From NCBI GenBank assembly GCA_965222125.1, contig CBDCTC010000003.1, positions 396,138 to 460,137 of the forward strand: 64,000 nucleotides of DNA, given 5' to 3'. The notes beneath the pieces were generated by a model, which was given only the letters and a program-made list of their open reading frames with translations, did no database searches and was not told the origin of the DNA. The DNA comes from CAZENU01 sp965222125 (lineage in GTDB: Bacteria; Chloroflexota; Dehalococcoidia; Lucifugimonadales; CAZENU01). This document shows positions 26,887-35,935 of the stretch, one piece after another (within the stretch, counting starts at the first letter, position 1; the number at the start of each line of letters is the position of its first letter). Made by a program: the position numbers and the translations under genes.

Positions 26887-27861
26887 TTAGTACCCGGCGC
26901 GCTTGTCGCCGACGTACAGGAAAGGCTCGCCGGCGAGGAACCTGCGCAGGTTCTCCTTGAAGACCTCGCGGTGCCCCTTCGGCATTTCCGGGGTGACGTG
27001 CCCGGTGTGCGGCGAAATTATGACGTGCTCCTCGTCCCACAGCGGGCTGTCCTCGGGCAGGGGCTCTTGCGCGAAGACGTCGAGGCCCGCGCCGGCGACG
27101 CGGCCAGACCGCAGCGCGTCGAGCAGCGCGTCTTCGTCCAGGATGCCGCCTCGAGAGATGGCGATCAGGAAGGAGCCCTCTTTCATCAGGCCCAGCCGTC
27201 GCCCGTCGATCAGGCCCAGCGTTTCGCGGGTGCGCGGGGCCGCTATGACGAACCAGTCCGAGAGCGCGAGCGCCTCGTCTAACCGCTCCAGCCCCCAGAC
27301 CTCGTCGACGCCCTCGGGGACCGGGTCAGTCCTCTTGTCGACGCCGATGACGGTCATCCCGAAGCCCTTGGCCCGCCGCGCCACGGCGGCGCCGATTGCG
27401 CCGACGGCCAGGATGACCATGGTCCGGCCGCTCAGCTCCACGAAACGGCTGTTGTACTCGCCCGCGCCCCAGTGGTGGGCCCTCTGGTCGGCCAGCAGGT
27501 CGGGCCACCTGTGGGCGAGCATCAGGATCATTCCGAAGACGTGGTCTCCGAGGCCGTCTGCGTGCGGGTCGTGGCCGGGCGCCCTCGCCGGGGTGATGAC
27601 GACGTCGCTCTCCACGAGGTCCGGCCGGTGCATGACGTAGTCGAAGCCCACGCCCGGGTTGGCTATCCACCGCAGACGCTCGGCCGCGGCGAACGCCTCC
27701 TCGTCGGGGGGGCCGTATATCGCGTCGGCGTCCTTTATCTCCCGCAGCAGCTCTTCCTGCGTCGCCGGCGTGGCGAGCTCGACTTCCGGGAACTCCGCTC
27801 TCAGCTCCGCGGGGAACTCGGCCGAGTAGATCAACGCATTCTTCTCAAGAACGATCTTCAT
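26887..27861 (-). CDS. D-2-hydroxyacid dehydrogenase family protein
   Basis: A 324-residue NAD(P)-dependent 2-hydroxyacid dehydrogenase. The nucleotide-binding loop is VGAIGAAVARRAKGFGM (near 150-166). The arginine is in FLIAISRGGILDEDALLDAL, where the usual N-x-G-R-G appears as I-S-R-G-G. The acid-base His is in ISPHTGHVTPE near 285. Substrate is not predictable. It precedes the enolase-superfamily gene's downstream end by 22 nt on the same strand, so the two may serve one sugar-acid pathway. Confidence 0.88.
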   Translation of the reverse strand: MKIVLEKNALIYSAEFPAELRAEFPEVELATPATQEELLREIKDADAIYGPPDEEAFAAAERLRWIANPGVGFDYVMHRPDLVESDVVITPARAPGHDPHADGLGDHVFGMILMLAHRWPDLLADQRAHHWGAGEYNSRFVELSGRTMVILAVGAIGAAVARRAKGFGMTVIGVDKRTDPVPEGVDEVWGLERLDEALALSDWFVIAAPRTRETLGLIDGRRLGLMKEGSFLIAISRGGILDEDALLDALRSGRVAGAGLDVFAQEPLPEDSPLWDEEHVIISPHTGHVTPEMPKGHREVFKENLRRFLAGEPFLYVGDKRAGY

Positions 27862-27883
27862 CTGGGTGACGCTCCTGTCGTCG

Positions 27884-29098
27884 CTAGCCGCCGCTCCATT
27901 CGAGGACGGTGCGGCGCATTACCTTGTCCTCGTCGATTTCCACGCCGAGCCCCGGCGCGTCCGTCAAAGTTACCACACCGCCGGATGGGACGACCGGCTC
28001 TTTGAAGAAGTGCTGGTGGACGACGCTGTGGTTGACCAGGTACTCGAGCAGCGGACACAGCGAGGCGGGCTGGGCGGCGAGCACCTGCACGGTGACCGCA
28101 GTGTGCGCGTGGGGCACGACCTCGACCTCGTACGTCGAGGCCAACGCGCATATCTTGACCAACTCCGTGATGCCGCCGGCCCAGAGCACGTCCGGCTGGA
28201 TCACGTCGGCGGCGCCGGCGTCGAGCAGTGCCTTGAACCCCCATCGCGTGTACTCGTGCTCGCCGGTCGACACCGGAAACGGTATGGCCCTGCGCACGGC
28301 GGCGCACGCGTCGATCTGGTCGGCGAAAACGGGCTCCTCGATCCATCTCGGCCTGTACCGGGCGATGCGCTCGGCGATCGCGATCGTGTAGCGCACGTCC
28401 CAGCTCTTCCAGCAGTCGAACATTATGTCGACGTCGTCGCCGACCGCCTCGCGCACGGTCCGCACCAGCTCGACGTTCTTCTCGACGCCCTCCGGCCCCG
28501 ACGCCGGGCCGTGGCGGAAGAACCACTTCGTGGCCCTGTAGCCCTGGTCCACGATCTGCCGGGCGCGGGCCCTGATCCTGTCGGGCTCGTGCGAGAAGCC
28601 GAGCGCGCTGGCGTACGCGGGCACCTCCTCGCGCAGCGGCCCGCCCAGCAGCCTGTAGACCGGCAGTCCGGCCAAGCGGCCCTTGACGTCCCAGATCGCG
28701 CAGTCGACGGCGCTGAGGGCCTGCATGGGGGAGCCCTTGCGCCCGTGGCCCTCGACGGCGCGGTACATGATGTCCCAGATGCGCTCGTTGGCCCTCGGGT
28801 CCTGTCCCACGACGTGCGGGCGGAGCAGGCGGTCTATCAGGAACGCCTGGACCTCGTCTATCGGCCCGGCGAACCCGGTGACGCCCTCGTCGGTCTCGAC
28901 CTCGACGAAGATGCACGAGACCGGGAGTCGGCCGTCGACGACCTCGGCTCCCATGCGGGCGCCCATCATCTCCGCCGGGCCGCGCTTGCGGTACTCGGGA
29001 TAGGCGTCCAGCGGCACCGCCAGCCGCTCCTCCCATATCGGCTCGTCGCGCTCAATCTCGCCGTCGAGCTGCACCGATCGGACGTCGGTGATCTTCAT
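27884..29098 (-). CDS. Enolase-superfamily (mandelate racemase/muconate lactonizing type) enzyme
   Basis: A 404-residue protein with the two-domain enolase-superfamily layout. The N-terminal capping domain (1-130) includes VKGRLAGLPVYRLLGG. The barrel has YRATKWFFRHG near 190, DIMFDCWKSWD with the first metal Asp near 225, RWIEEPVFADQIDA with the Glu near 255, and STGEHEYTRWGFKALLDAGA with the third acidic ligand and the HEY unit. These fit acid-sugar dehydratases of the MR subgroup, but the specific sugar acid is unknown. Confidence 0.88.
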   Translation of the reverse strand: MKITDVRSVQLDGEIERDEPIWEERLAVPLDAYPEYRKRGPAEMMGARMGAEVVDGRLPVSCIFVEVETDEGVTGFAGPIDEVQAFLIDRLLRPHVVGQDPRANERIWDIMYRAVEGHGRKGSPMQALSAVDCAIWDVKGRLAGLPVYRLLGGPLREEVPAYASALGFSHEPDRIRARARQIVDQGYRATKWFFRHGPASGPEGVEKNVELVRTVREAVGDDVDIMFDCWKSWDVRYTIAIAERIARYRPRWIEEPVFADQIDACAAVRRAIPFPVSTGEHEYTRWGFKALLDAGAADVIQPDVLWAGGITELVKICALASTYEVEVVPHAHTAVTVQVLAAQPASLCPLLEYLVNHSVVHQHFFKEPVVPSGGVVTLTDAPGLGVEIDEDKVMRRTVLEWSGG

Positions 29099-29202
29099 TC
29101 GGACGCCTCCTTAGACGTGCGGCCAGACGTGCGGCCGGTCCTCGGCCGGCGCGAATGATATCAGACGTTGAAGCGCCGGCAACCGCCAGGAGTTGGCGGT
29201 GA

Positions 29203-29412
29203 CTGTTCAGACTCGAGGAGATGAACACGGCGTGGGACACCACCAACCATGAAAATGAGGCTGCACCTGCGCCCGGTCGGCCAGGGGCTGTTTCCAGAGA
29301 AGTCTGAACACCTGCAGTTGATGCTCCCTCAGCCCGTTCACCCCGAGTAGCGCCGATGCTTCTTCGGCGCGTATCGAGGGGCGCACGCAGGGTCTGACCA
29401 AACGCGAACAGT
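29203..29412. repeat. CTGTTCA-ended interspersed repeat, copy 1
   Basis: It runs from CTGTTCA to the complement-like GAACAG and contains the core CCCGAGTAGCGCCGATGCTT then CGGCGCGTATCGAGGGGC, which folds into a hairpin. A related copy lies at 51456-51555. Variant cores lie at 33596-33650 and in 38845-39075. With the flanking bases it fills the gap between two leftward genes. Confidence 0.6.
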
Positions 29413-29454
29413 AGCGGACGCCAACCGCCGAAGCCGTGGGCCTGAAGCGGCGGG

Positions 29455-30735
29455 CTACTGCGGCTCGCTCTGAGGCCTGGTCTTCGTGAGCTTGATGGTG
29501 CCGATCCGGAGGCCGTCCATCTTCGTGACCTCCACCTTGAGGTCTCGATACTCGAACTGCTCGCCCTCGGTCGGGATGTGGCCCAGCGCATCCAGAACGA
29601 ATCCGGCGACGGTGTCGAACTCGCCCTCGGGAAGCTGGATGCCCAGCTCCTCCATGGCCTCCTGGATGTCCATGCCGCCGTCTATCTGGAAGGTGTCGGC
29701 CCCGAGCGCCTCGTACTCCTCCTCGGCGCTCAGGCCCTCTTCGCCGACGCGCCCCACGGCCTCCTCGAGCAGGCTCCGTATCGTGACGAGTCCGGCGACG
29801 CCGCCGAACTCGTCGATGGCCACCGCCATCTGGTTGCCGGTCCGGCGGCTCTCCTCGAACAGCTCCGCGATGCGCTTGGTCTCCGGCACGAAGTAGACGT
29901 CCCTGGTGAAGTCCGTGACCGACTCGCCGTGGGGTATCGACCTCGATGACATCGCTCTCAGGATGTCCTTGGACGACAGGATGCCGACGATGTTGTCGGT
30001 CGACCCCTTGGAGACGGGGAACCGGGTGTGAGAGTGGTCGCGGTAGATCGCGAGGAACTGCTCCAGCGTGGCGCCGCGCTCGACGAACACGATCTCCGTC
30101 CGCGGGGTCATCACCTCGCGGACCTGTCTGTCGCCGAACCGGAACACTCGATCCAGCCGGTCGGCCTCGCCTGGATCGAACTCGCCCTCGGCCTCGCCGA
30201 TGTCGATCAGCGAGCGCAGCTCCTCCTCCGTGATGGAGGCGTCGGTCTCGCCGTCGCTCCTCCCTATGTCCGCGACGCGGCTGGCCCACTGAAGCACCAC
30301 GACGATGGGCCAAAACGCCAGCTCGACCAACTTCAGCGGACGGGTGAACAGCATCGCCGCGCCCATCGGAAACCGTACCGCGACCGTCTTCGGGATGATC
30401 TCGCCTAGTATCAGCAGAGTTGTCGTCCCCACCACGGTGGCGACGACGAGGCCCGTGCCCTCGTCGCTGATGACGTCCAGGATCAACGCCGTGGTAATCG
30501 CCGTGAACGCGACGTTGACCACGTTGTTGCCCAGGAGAATGGTCGACAGAAGCCGCCCGGGGTTCGCCAGCATACGCGACACCCGCCGCGCGCCCGGGAC
30601 CCCCTCCTGCACCAGGTGAGCGAGTCTCGCTGTCCGCTGGACCGAGAGAAACGCCGCCTCGGAGCTGGAGAAGAACGCCGACAGGGCCACGCACAGAACG
30701 ACGACGGCCAGCTCGATTGGACCCGTCCCCGCCAT
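29455..30735 (-). CDS. CNNM/CorC (HlyC)-type membrane protein with CBS domains
   Basis: A 426-residue protein. The N-terminal DUF21 membrane domain has about four hydrophobic helices (ELAVVVLCVALSAFFSSSEA through LVATVVGTTTLLILGEIIPK, 1-150). Two CBS domains follow (MTPRTEIVFVERGATLEQFL and DVYFVPETKRIAELFEESR, about 200-320). A C-terminal CorC_HlyC/transporter-associated domain ends the protein (FQIDGGMDIQEAMEELG to the end). This family is linked to Mg/Co efflux or tolerance in the inner membrane. AGGAGGATAGTG before the ATG at 30735 fixes the start. Confidence 0.92.
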   Translation of the reverse strand: MAGTGPIELAVVVLCVALSAFFSSSEAAFLSVQRTARLAHLVQEGVPGARRVSRMLANPGRLLSTILLGNNVVNVAFTAITTALILDVISDEGTGLVVATVVGTTTLLILGEIIPKTVAVRFPMGAAMLFTRPLKLVELAFWPIVVVLQWASRVADIGRSDGETDASITEEELRSLIDIGEAEGEFDPGEADRLDRVFRFGDRQVREVMTPRTEIVFVERGATLEQFLAIYRDHSHTRFPVSKGSTDNIVGILSSKDILRAMSSRSIPHGESVTDFTRDVYFVPETKRIAELFEESRRTGNQMAVAIDEFGGVAGLVTIRSLLEEAVGRVGEEGLSAEEEYEALGADTFQIDGGMDIQEAMEELGIQLPEGEFDTVAGFVLDALGHIPTEGEQFEYRDLKVEVTKMDGLRIGTIKLTKTRPQSEPQ

Positions 30736-30862
30736 CACTATCCTCCTGATCACCGGTCGGACGCTCACCGCGCCCATGGGATGCGGTAGATCATACCAAT
30801 CAATGGAGCGCCGCGCGTGCCGCGGGACGCACGCACGGCATGCGCGGGGTGCCCGCGCGTTG

Positions 30863-30891
30863 TTGACAGTCCGCGATGCTGCCGGTACATT
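30863..30891 (+). promoter_or_regulatory. Sigma-70 promoter of the aminotransferase
   Basis: TTGACA (30863-30868), a 17-bp spacer, then TACATT (30886-30891), 43 bp before the start codon. Confidence 0.75.
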
Positions 30892-30933
30892 CGGCCTCGA
30901 ATCGGATAGCCTGCAAGAGGCCGGAGCGACGGG

Positions 30934-32118
30934 ATGGCGGTATCCAACAAGATCAAGGGATTCATGGAGCAGGGCTCCTGGATCCGCAAGATGTTCGAGG
31001 ACGGCATCGCGCTCAAGCAGCAGTACGGTGACGACGGCGTCTTCGACCTGTCCCTCGGCAACCCGGTCACGGAGCCGCCGGACCGCTTCTTCGAGGAGCT
31101 GAGCCGGATCGCGGCGACGCGGCCCGCCGGCATCCACCGCTACATGCCCAACGCCGGCTACGCCGAGACCCGGGCCGCCGTTGCCGACCAGCTTGGCGTC
31201 GACACCGGACTCGACTTCACGGCGGGTCACGTGATCATGACCTGTGGTACGGGCGGCGCCCTGAACGTGGTCACGAAGACCCTGCTCGACCCGGGCGACG
31301 AGGTGGTCATCTTCGCCCCGTACTTCGTGGAGTACCTGTACTACGCCGACAACCACGGCGGGTCGTGCAAGGTCGTGCCGCCGGACGAAGACTTCCTGCC
31401 CGACTTCGATGCGCTGGAGTCGAGCATCGGCCCAAGGACGCGCGTCGTGCTGATCAACTCGCCGAACAATCCCACCGGCGTGCTGTATGACGCCGGAGTG
31501 CTCGCGCGCCTTGGCGAAGTCATCCGGCGCAAGGAATCGGAGCTGGGGACCGAGATATTCCTGGTGAGCGACGAGCCGTATCGACGGATACTGTTCGACG
31601 GGCTCGACTATCCGCACATCTTCGACCATCACGACAGGAGCATCGTCGCGACGTCGCACTCCAAGGACCTGGCCCTGCCCGGGGAGCGCATCGGGTTCAT
31701 CGCGGTCAGTCCCCGGTGCGCCGACGCGGCGGAGGTCGTAGACGGCCTCGTCTTCTGCAACAGGACGCTGGGCTTCGTCAACGCTCCCGCGCTGATGCAG
31801 CATATCGTCCGTCACCTGCAGTCGGTCACCGTGGACGTCGAGCAGTACCAGTCGAAGCGCGACATGCTGTACGAGACGCTGACCGATATCGGCTACTCTG
31901 TCGTGCGGCCTGACGGCGCCTTCTACATGTTCCCGAAGGCGCCCATCGACGACGAGGTGGCCTTCGTCAACGCGCTGCGGGAGCGGCGAGTCCTGGTCGT
32001 GCCCGGACGCGGCTTTGGAACGCCGGGATACTTCCGCCTCGCCTACTGCGTCGAGGACGCCACGCTGGAGGGGTCGTTCGACGGCTTCCGCGCGGCCTTC
32101 GAACAGTTCGCCGCCTGA
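30934..32118 (+). CDS. PLP-dependent class I/II aminotransferase
   Basis: A 394-residue fold-type I aminotransferase. Conserved features are DLSLGNPVTEPPDRF (35-50), the glycine-rich GTGGALNVVTKTLLDPGDEV (near 105), INSPNNPTGVLYD (near 170), LVSDEPYRRILFDG (near 210) and the PLP-lysine in VATSHSKDLALPGERIGF (near 245). The C-terminal Arg is within GYFRLAYCVED. The closest well-known types are aspartate and aromatic aminotransferases, but substrate is not set. It has its own promoter and precedes larC. Confidence 0.92.
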   Translation: MAVSNKIKGFMEQGSWIRKMFEDGIALKQQYGDDGVFDLSLGNPVTEPPDRFFEELSRIAATRPAGIHRYMPNAGYAETRAAVADQLGVDTGLDFTAGHVIMTCGTGGALNVVTKTLLDPGDEVVIFAPYFVEYLYYADNHGGSCKVVPPDEDFLPDFDALESSIGPRTRVVLINSPNNPTGVLYDAGVLARLGEVIRRKESELGTEIFLVSDEPYRRILFDGLDYPHIFDHHDRSIVATSHSKDLALPGERIGFIAVSPRCADAAEVVDGLVFCNRTLGFVNAPALMQHIVRHLQSVTVDVEQYQSKRDMLYETLTDIGYSVVRPDGAFYMFPKAPIDDEVAFVNALRERRVLVVPGRGFGTPGYFRLAYCVEDATLEGSFDGFRAAFEQFAA

Positions 32119-32146
32119 TCTCGCGCGCCGCCCCGTCGCTGCTTTC

Positions 32147-33472
32147 ATGCACACGGCGAGCGCCGGAGGTGCCAGCCTGAAGATAGCCTTCCTGAGATGC
32201 ATCGGCGGAATCAGCGGCGACATGCTGATAGGCGCTGTCGTCGACGCGGGCGTCGAAGTCGACGTGCTCAACGAAGCCCTGGCGTGCCTGGGCATAGACG
32301 GTCTGAGCATATCCGCGGCGAGCGCGGAGCGGGGCGCCGTGAGCGGGAAGCTGGTCACGGTGACGACGCCCGCCGACCACGGCCGGCTGCGAATCGACGA
32401 CTTCCTGCGCATCGTCCGCGGCTCCCGGCTGCCCGGGCCGGTGATAGAGGAGTCGAGCGCAATCCTGCGGCGTCTCGGACAGGCGGAGGCGGCCGTCCAC
32501 GGCTCCGGCCCCGATGGGGCGGAGCTGCACGAGCTCGGCGACCTGGACACGCTGGTCGACGTAGTCGCCGGCCCGGCCGGCCTGCGTGCGCTGGGCGTCG
32601 ACAGGCTGTACTGCTCTCCGCTGCCGTCGGGGTCGGGCTTCGTGCGGACGGAGCACGGCAGGCTGCCCGTACCGTCGCCCGCGACGGCGGCGCTGATGGC
32701 GATGGCGAACGCGCCCGTCGTGCCGCCGCCGGGCAACGTCCCCGACGCCGGCGAGATGGTGACGCCCACCGGCGCCGCGATCGTCACGACGCTGGCCGCC
32801 TTCTCGCAGCCGCCGATGAGGGTCGAGCGCGTCGGCTACGGGCTCGGTTCGAGAAACTCGCCGCACTACCCGAACGCGGCCGCGCTGTGGGTCGGCGAGG
32901 CGATGGAGGATACCCGGACTACGGGCCTGCGGCTCCTCGAGACGAACGTCGACGACATGAGCGCGGAGATGCTGGCGTACGCGCAGGAGCGGCTCTTCGA
33001 TCTCGGCGCCCGTGACGTGTGGTTCACGCCGGTGCAGATGAAGAAGAGCCGGCCCGCGACCATGCTCAGCGCGCTGGTGGACGATGACCTGGAGGCCGCC
33101 GCCGTGGGCGTGATCATGCGCGAGACATCCACCCTGGGCGTCAGGGTGCGTCCCGTCACCCGGTACGAGGCCGAGCGCGAGGTGGTCGAGTTCGAATCCA
33201 GCCTCGGCGCGGTGTCGGTGAAGGTCAAGCGCCTGGGCGGCTCCGCGGTGGCCGTCCATCCCGAGTACGAGTCCTGCCGCCGCGTCGCGCTCGACCGCGG
33301 CGAGCCTCTGCAGGACGTGTACCGTATCGTTCAGGCGGAGGCGGCCGCGAAGCTGCTCCAGCCGGCAACCCCCGGAGCGGGAAACCCCCTCTCCCTCGAC
33401 GGGCCCTCGACGGGAGAGGGCTGGGGTGAGGGTGACATCTGCGACTCGCCCCGCAAATCCCGAGACAGGTGA
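32147..33472 (+). CDS. larC: Nickel-pincer cofactor biosynthesis protein LarC
   Basis: About 441 residues. IAFLRCIGGISGDMLIGAVVDAG opens the LarC fold in parts, followed by HELGDLDTLVDVVA, PSGSGFVRTEHGRLPVPSPA and EMVTPTGAAIVTTLA. LETNVDDMSAEMLAYAQERL and VWFTPVQMKKSRPATMLSAL form the C-terminal half. LarC inserts nickel into the pincer nucleotide used by lactate racemase and related enzymes; larA, larB and larE are not in the window. ATG 32147 is given, but GGAGGT at 32165-32170 points to an in-frame CTG at 32177, which matches the family N-terminus. The last 25 or so residues come from a dispersed repeat. Confidence 0.88.
   Translation: MHTASAGGASLKIAFLRCIGGISGDMLIGAVVDAGVEVDVLNEALACLGIDGLSISAASAERGAVSGKLVTVTTPADHGRLRIDDFLRIVRGSRLPGPVIEESSAILRRLGQAEAAVHGSGPDGAELHELGDLDTLVDVVAGPAGLRALGVDRLYCSPLPSGSGFVRTEHGRLPVPSPATAALMAMANAPVVPPPGNVPDAGEMVTPTGAAIVTTLAAFSQPPMRVERVGYGLGSRNSPHYPNAAALWVGEAMEDTRTTGLRLLETNVDDMSAEMLAYAQERLFDLGARDVWFTPVQMKKSRPATMLSALVDDDLEAAAVGVIMRETSTLGVRVRPVTRYEAEREVVEFESSLGAVSVKVKRLGGSAVAVHPEYESCRRVALDRGEPLQDVYRIVQAEAAAKLLQPATPGAGNPLSLDGPSTGEGWGEGDICDSPRKSRDR
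33387..33433. repeat. Dispersed GC-rich repeat, copy 2 (inside larC)
   Basis: It shares the core GGGAGAGGGCTGGGGTGAGG with 185-220 and forms the 3' end of the larC frame. Confidence 0.6.
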
Positions 33473-34160
33473 CTGTTCAGAGTCGCTGGGAGGAACGCGG
33501 TCTCACTCCTGTGGATTTCCCTTTTCGCGCGCATGACGGTGCCGTGGTCATCGAAATCTCGGTAGGGGTGGGGCCGTCGCCAGGCCGTCGCCACACAACC
33601 CGTTCGGCCTGAGTGCCCCGACGCTTCGTCGGGGTGTATCGAAGGCCCCGCACGACTCAGGCCCTGGGGTGGGGCCGACACCAGCATTGACGGGAAGGGC
33701 ACACGCAGCTTCGGCAAACCTGAAAAGCTACCCCCGCGATCTGCGACCCAAATCCCCTACCTCCGTCATTCCCGCGAACGCGGGAATCCATCCCCGACAG
33801 GGTGCGCCACTATGACACCGGAAGCGCTCCGTCACGCCCCCCGGCCCAATCGGATGGGGAATCTAGCGTGATCGGAGTGATGGACGCGACAGCACATCTG
33901 TGCTACCCTGGCGCTCGTTGAACGGATCCGGGGGCTGCGGACCCCGCGTCGGTTCAGGCGGTGAAGCTGGCCAGCGGCTTAGGGTATACCGCCCCAGATA
34001 CGACAGACGGAATGTAGGGTGTCTCATTTCCGCTCCAGGTGTTACACCGGTCAGATAGGGATGAGGCAGAATGGGACAGAATGAGACAGATAAATCGAGC
34101 GTCGACGAACTTGTCTCGCCGAGGTGCGCCCTGCGGCTCTAGCGCTCGGCGCCGGCCGGC
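33473..34160. repeat. Gene-free region with interspersed repeats
   Basis: It contains a CTGTTCA end at 33473, a variant of the CCCGTTC...GTATCGAAGG core at 33596-33650, a REP hairpin TTCCCGCGAACGCGGGAA at 33768-33785, and a repeat at 33781-33867 related to 24009-24096. Near 34060 short GGGACAGAATGAGACAGA repeats occur. No gene is supported. Confidence 0.6.
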
Positions 34161-34164
34161 GGCG

Positions 34165-34173
34165 TGCTAGAAT
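34165..34173 (+). promoter_or_regulatory. Extended -10 promoter of the cysteine desulfurase
   Basis: TGCTAGAAT lies 48 bp before the ATG. The leader then forms a hairpin (GCCGGCG with CGCCGGC, about 34179-34206) next to the GAGG ribosome-binding site. Confidence 0.6.
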
Positions 34174-34221
34174 GAGGCCGGCCGGCGAGGCCCCTCGGGG
34201 CGCCGGCAATTGAGGTGCCCG

Positions 34222-35418
34222 ATGACCGGCCCCGACAGGATGATCTACATGGATCACGCCGCCACCACGGCGGTGCGGCCCGAGGTGCTCGAGAAGATGC
34301 TGCCGTACTTCGGCGAGAGCTACGGCAATCCGTCGAGCATCTACACCCTGGCCCAGGAGTCGCGAAAAGCCGTAGACGACGCTCGCGAGACGGTGGCGCG
34401 GATTCTCGGCGCCCGGATCGGCGAGATCGTATTCACGAGCGGCGGGACCGAGTCGGACAACGCCGCCCTGAAGGGCGCCGCCAACGCGCTGCGCAACACG
34501 GGCAACCACGTCATAACCACGGCCGTGGAGCACCACGCGGTGCTCCACACTTGCCATCAGCTCGAGCAATTCGGCTTCGAGGTGAGCTACCTGCCGGTCG
34601 ACTCCGACGGGCTCGTCGACCCGGCGGACGTGGAACGAGCCATCACCGACAGTACCATCCTGGTCAGCGTTATGCTGGCCAACAACGAGATCGGCGCCAT
34701 ACAGCCGGTCGCCGAGATCGCCGGCATCTCCAGGCGGCAGGCCGAACGGCGCGATCGCACCATCGTCGTTCACACCGACGCCGTGCAGGCCGCCGGGCTG
34801 ATGGACCTGAACGTCCGCGACCTGGGCGTCGACATGCTCAGCCTGTCGGCCCACAAGTTCCACGGCCCGAAGGGGGCCGGCGTCCTCTACGTGCGCCGGG
34901 GTACGCCATTCGAGTCCCAGCAGATGGGCGGCGGCCAGGAGCGGGAGCGCCGCTCGGGTACGGAGAACGTGCCGGGCGTCGTGGGCCTGGCCGAGGCACT
35001 GAGACTGGCCACCGAGGAGCGGGACGATCTGGCCGCCCACTGCCGTCGCCTGCGCGACAGGATCATAGAGGGCATCGCCGAGCGGATCGACGGCGTCCAT
35101 CTCAACGGGCATCCGACGCAGCGTCTGGCCAACAACGTCAACGTCTCGTTCGAGCACGTGGAGGGCGAGCCCGTGCTGCTGGGGCTCGACTTCGCGGGCA
35201 TCTGCGCGTCGAGCGGCAGCGCCTGCTCCTCCGCGTCGCTCGAGCCGTCCCACGTGCTGCTGGCCATCGGCCGGCCCGCGGAGGTCGCGCAGGGCAGCCT
35301 GCGCATCACTCTGGGCGCCGCCAACACCGGCGAAGACGTCGACTACCTGCTGTCGGTGCTGTCCGACCTGGTTACCCGGCTTCGCGGCATGCCGTCGCTG
35401 TCGGCCGTGGGCTCCTGA
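34222..35418 (+). CDS. Cysteine desulfurase (IscS/NifS family)
   Basis: A 398-residue PLP enzyme that removes sulfur from cysteine for Fe-S clusters and thiolated tRNA. Motifs: IYMDHAATTAVRPEVLEKM, FTSGGTESDNAALKGA, TTAVEHHAVL with the stacking His, HTDAVQAAG, and the PLP-lysine in LSLSAHKFHGPKGAG near 215. The catalytic Cys lies in CASSGSACSSASLEPSHVLL near 335. No IscU or MnmA gene is adjacent. The ATG is chosen for its GAGG site; thioredoxin follows after 83 bp. Confidence 0.94.
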   Translation: MTGPDRMIYMDHAATTAVRPEVLEKMLPYFGESYGNPSSIYTLAQESRKAVDDARETVARILGARIGEIVFTSGGTESDNAALKGAANALRNTGNHVITTAVEHHAVLHTCHQLEQFGFEVSYLPVDSDGLVDPADVERAITDSTILVSVMLANNEIGAIQPVAEIAGISRRQAERRDRTIVVHTDAVQAAGLMDLNVRDLGVDMLSLSAHKFHGPKGAGVLYVRRGTPFESQQMGGGQERERRSGTENVPGVVGLAEALRLATEERDDLAAHCRRLRDRIIEGIAERIDGVHLNGHPTQRLANNVNVSFEHVEGEPVLLGLDFAGICASSGSACSSASLEPSHVLLAIGRPAEVAQGSLRITLGAANTGEDVDYLLSVLSDLVTRLRGMPSLSAVGS

Positions 35419-35501
35419 CGGGCGAACCGCTGTAGCCGCAATCGCATCATATCGGTAGACGGACCTAACGTTTCGAGCTATACCCCAAAGCGGAGGCACA
35501 G

Positions 35502-35828
35502 ATGGCCCACCCGATCGAAGTAACCGACGACACGTTCGATGCTGAAGTGATCAACTCCGACGTTCCAGTGCTGGTCGACTTCTGGGCCGACTGGTGCGCG
35601 CCGTGCAAGATGATCGCGCCGATCGTCGACGAGCTGGCGAACGAGTACGACGGCAGGATCAAGTTCGCGAAGATGGACGTCGACTCCAACCAGCGGGTCC
35701 CGATGGCCTACGGGGTCCGGGGCATTCCGACGCTGCTGATCTTCAGCGGCGGCGACGCGGTCGACCAGGTCGTCGGCGCCGTGCCCAAGGGCACCCTCAA
35801 GAGCCGCCTCGACAAGGTAGCGGCCTAG
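35502..35828 (+). CDS. trxA: Thioredoxin
   Basis: A 108-residue thioredoxin with the variant active site WCAPCKM (usual is WCGPC) in VLVDFWADWCAPCKMIAPIV, the cis-proline in RGIPTLLIF, and the standard length. The Gly-to-Ala change lies between the redox cysteines and occurs in some bacterial thioredoxins. GGAGG precedes the ATG. A weak hairpin (GCCCGG/CCGGGC, 35828-35843) follows the stop without a T-run. Confidence 0.93.
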   Translation: MAHPIEVTDDTFDAEVINSDVPVLVDFWADWCAPCKMIAPIVDELANEYDGRIKFAKMDVDSNQRVPMAYGVRGIPTLLIFSGGDAVDQVVGAVPKGTLKSRLDKVAA

Positions 35829-35935
35829 CCCGGCACGCCGGGCTCCATCGACCCGGACGTCTCGAGGAAGCTCGCGTCGAGGTACGGGCTGACGACGTAG
35901 ATCCGGCGCGGGCCTCTACGGATCAGGAAGTCTGA
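35829..35935 (-). other. Short reading-frame remnant after thioredoxin
   Basis: Read leftward, 36 codons without a start read SDFLIRRGPRRIYVVSPYLD then ASFLETSGSMEPGVPG and stop. It continues directly in frame from the DUF6226 stop codon. It could be debris of a lost gene; no family is recognised. Confidence 0.25.

Noticed and set aside
33188..33205. GAGTTCGAATCCAGC, a T-loop-like string
   Set aside because: It lies inside the well-supported larC frame, and no cloverleaf surrounds it.
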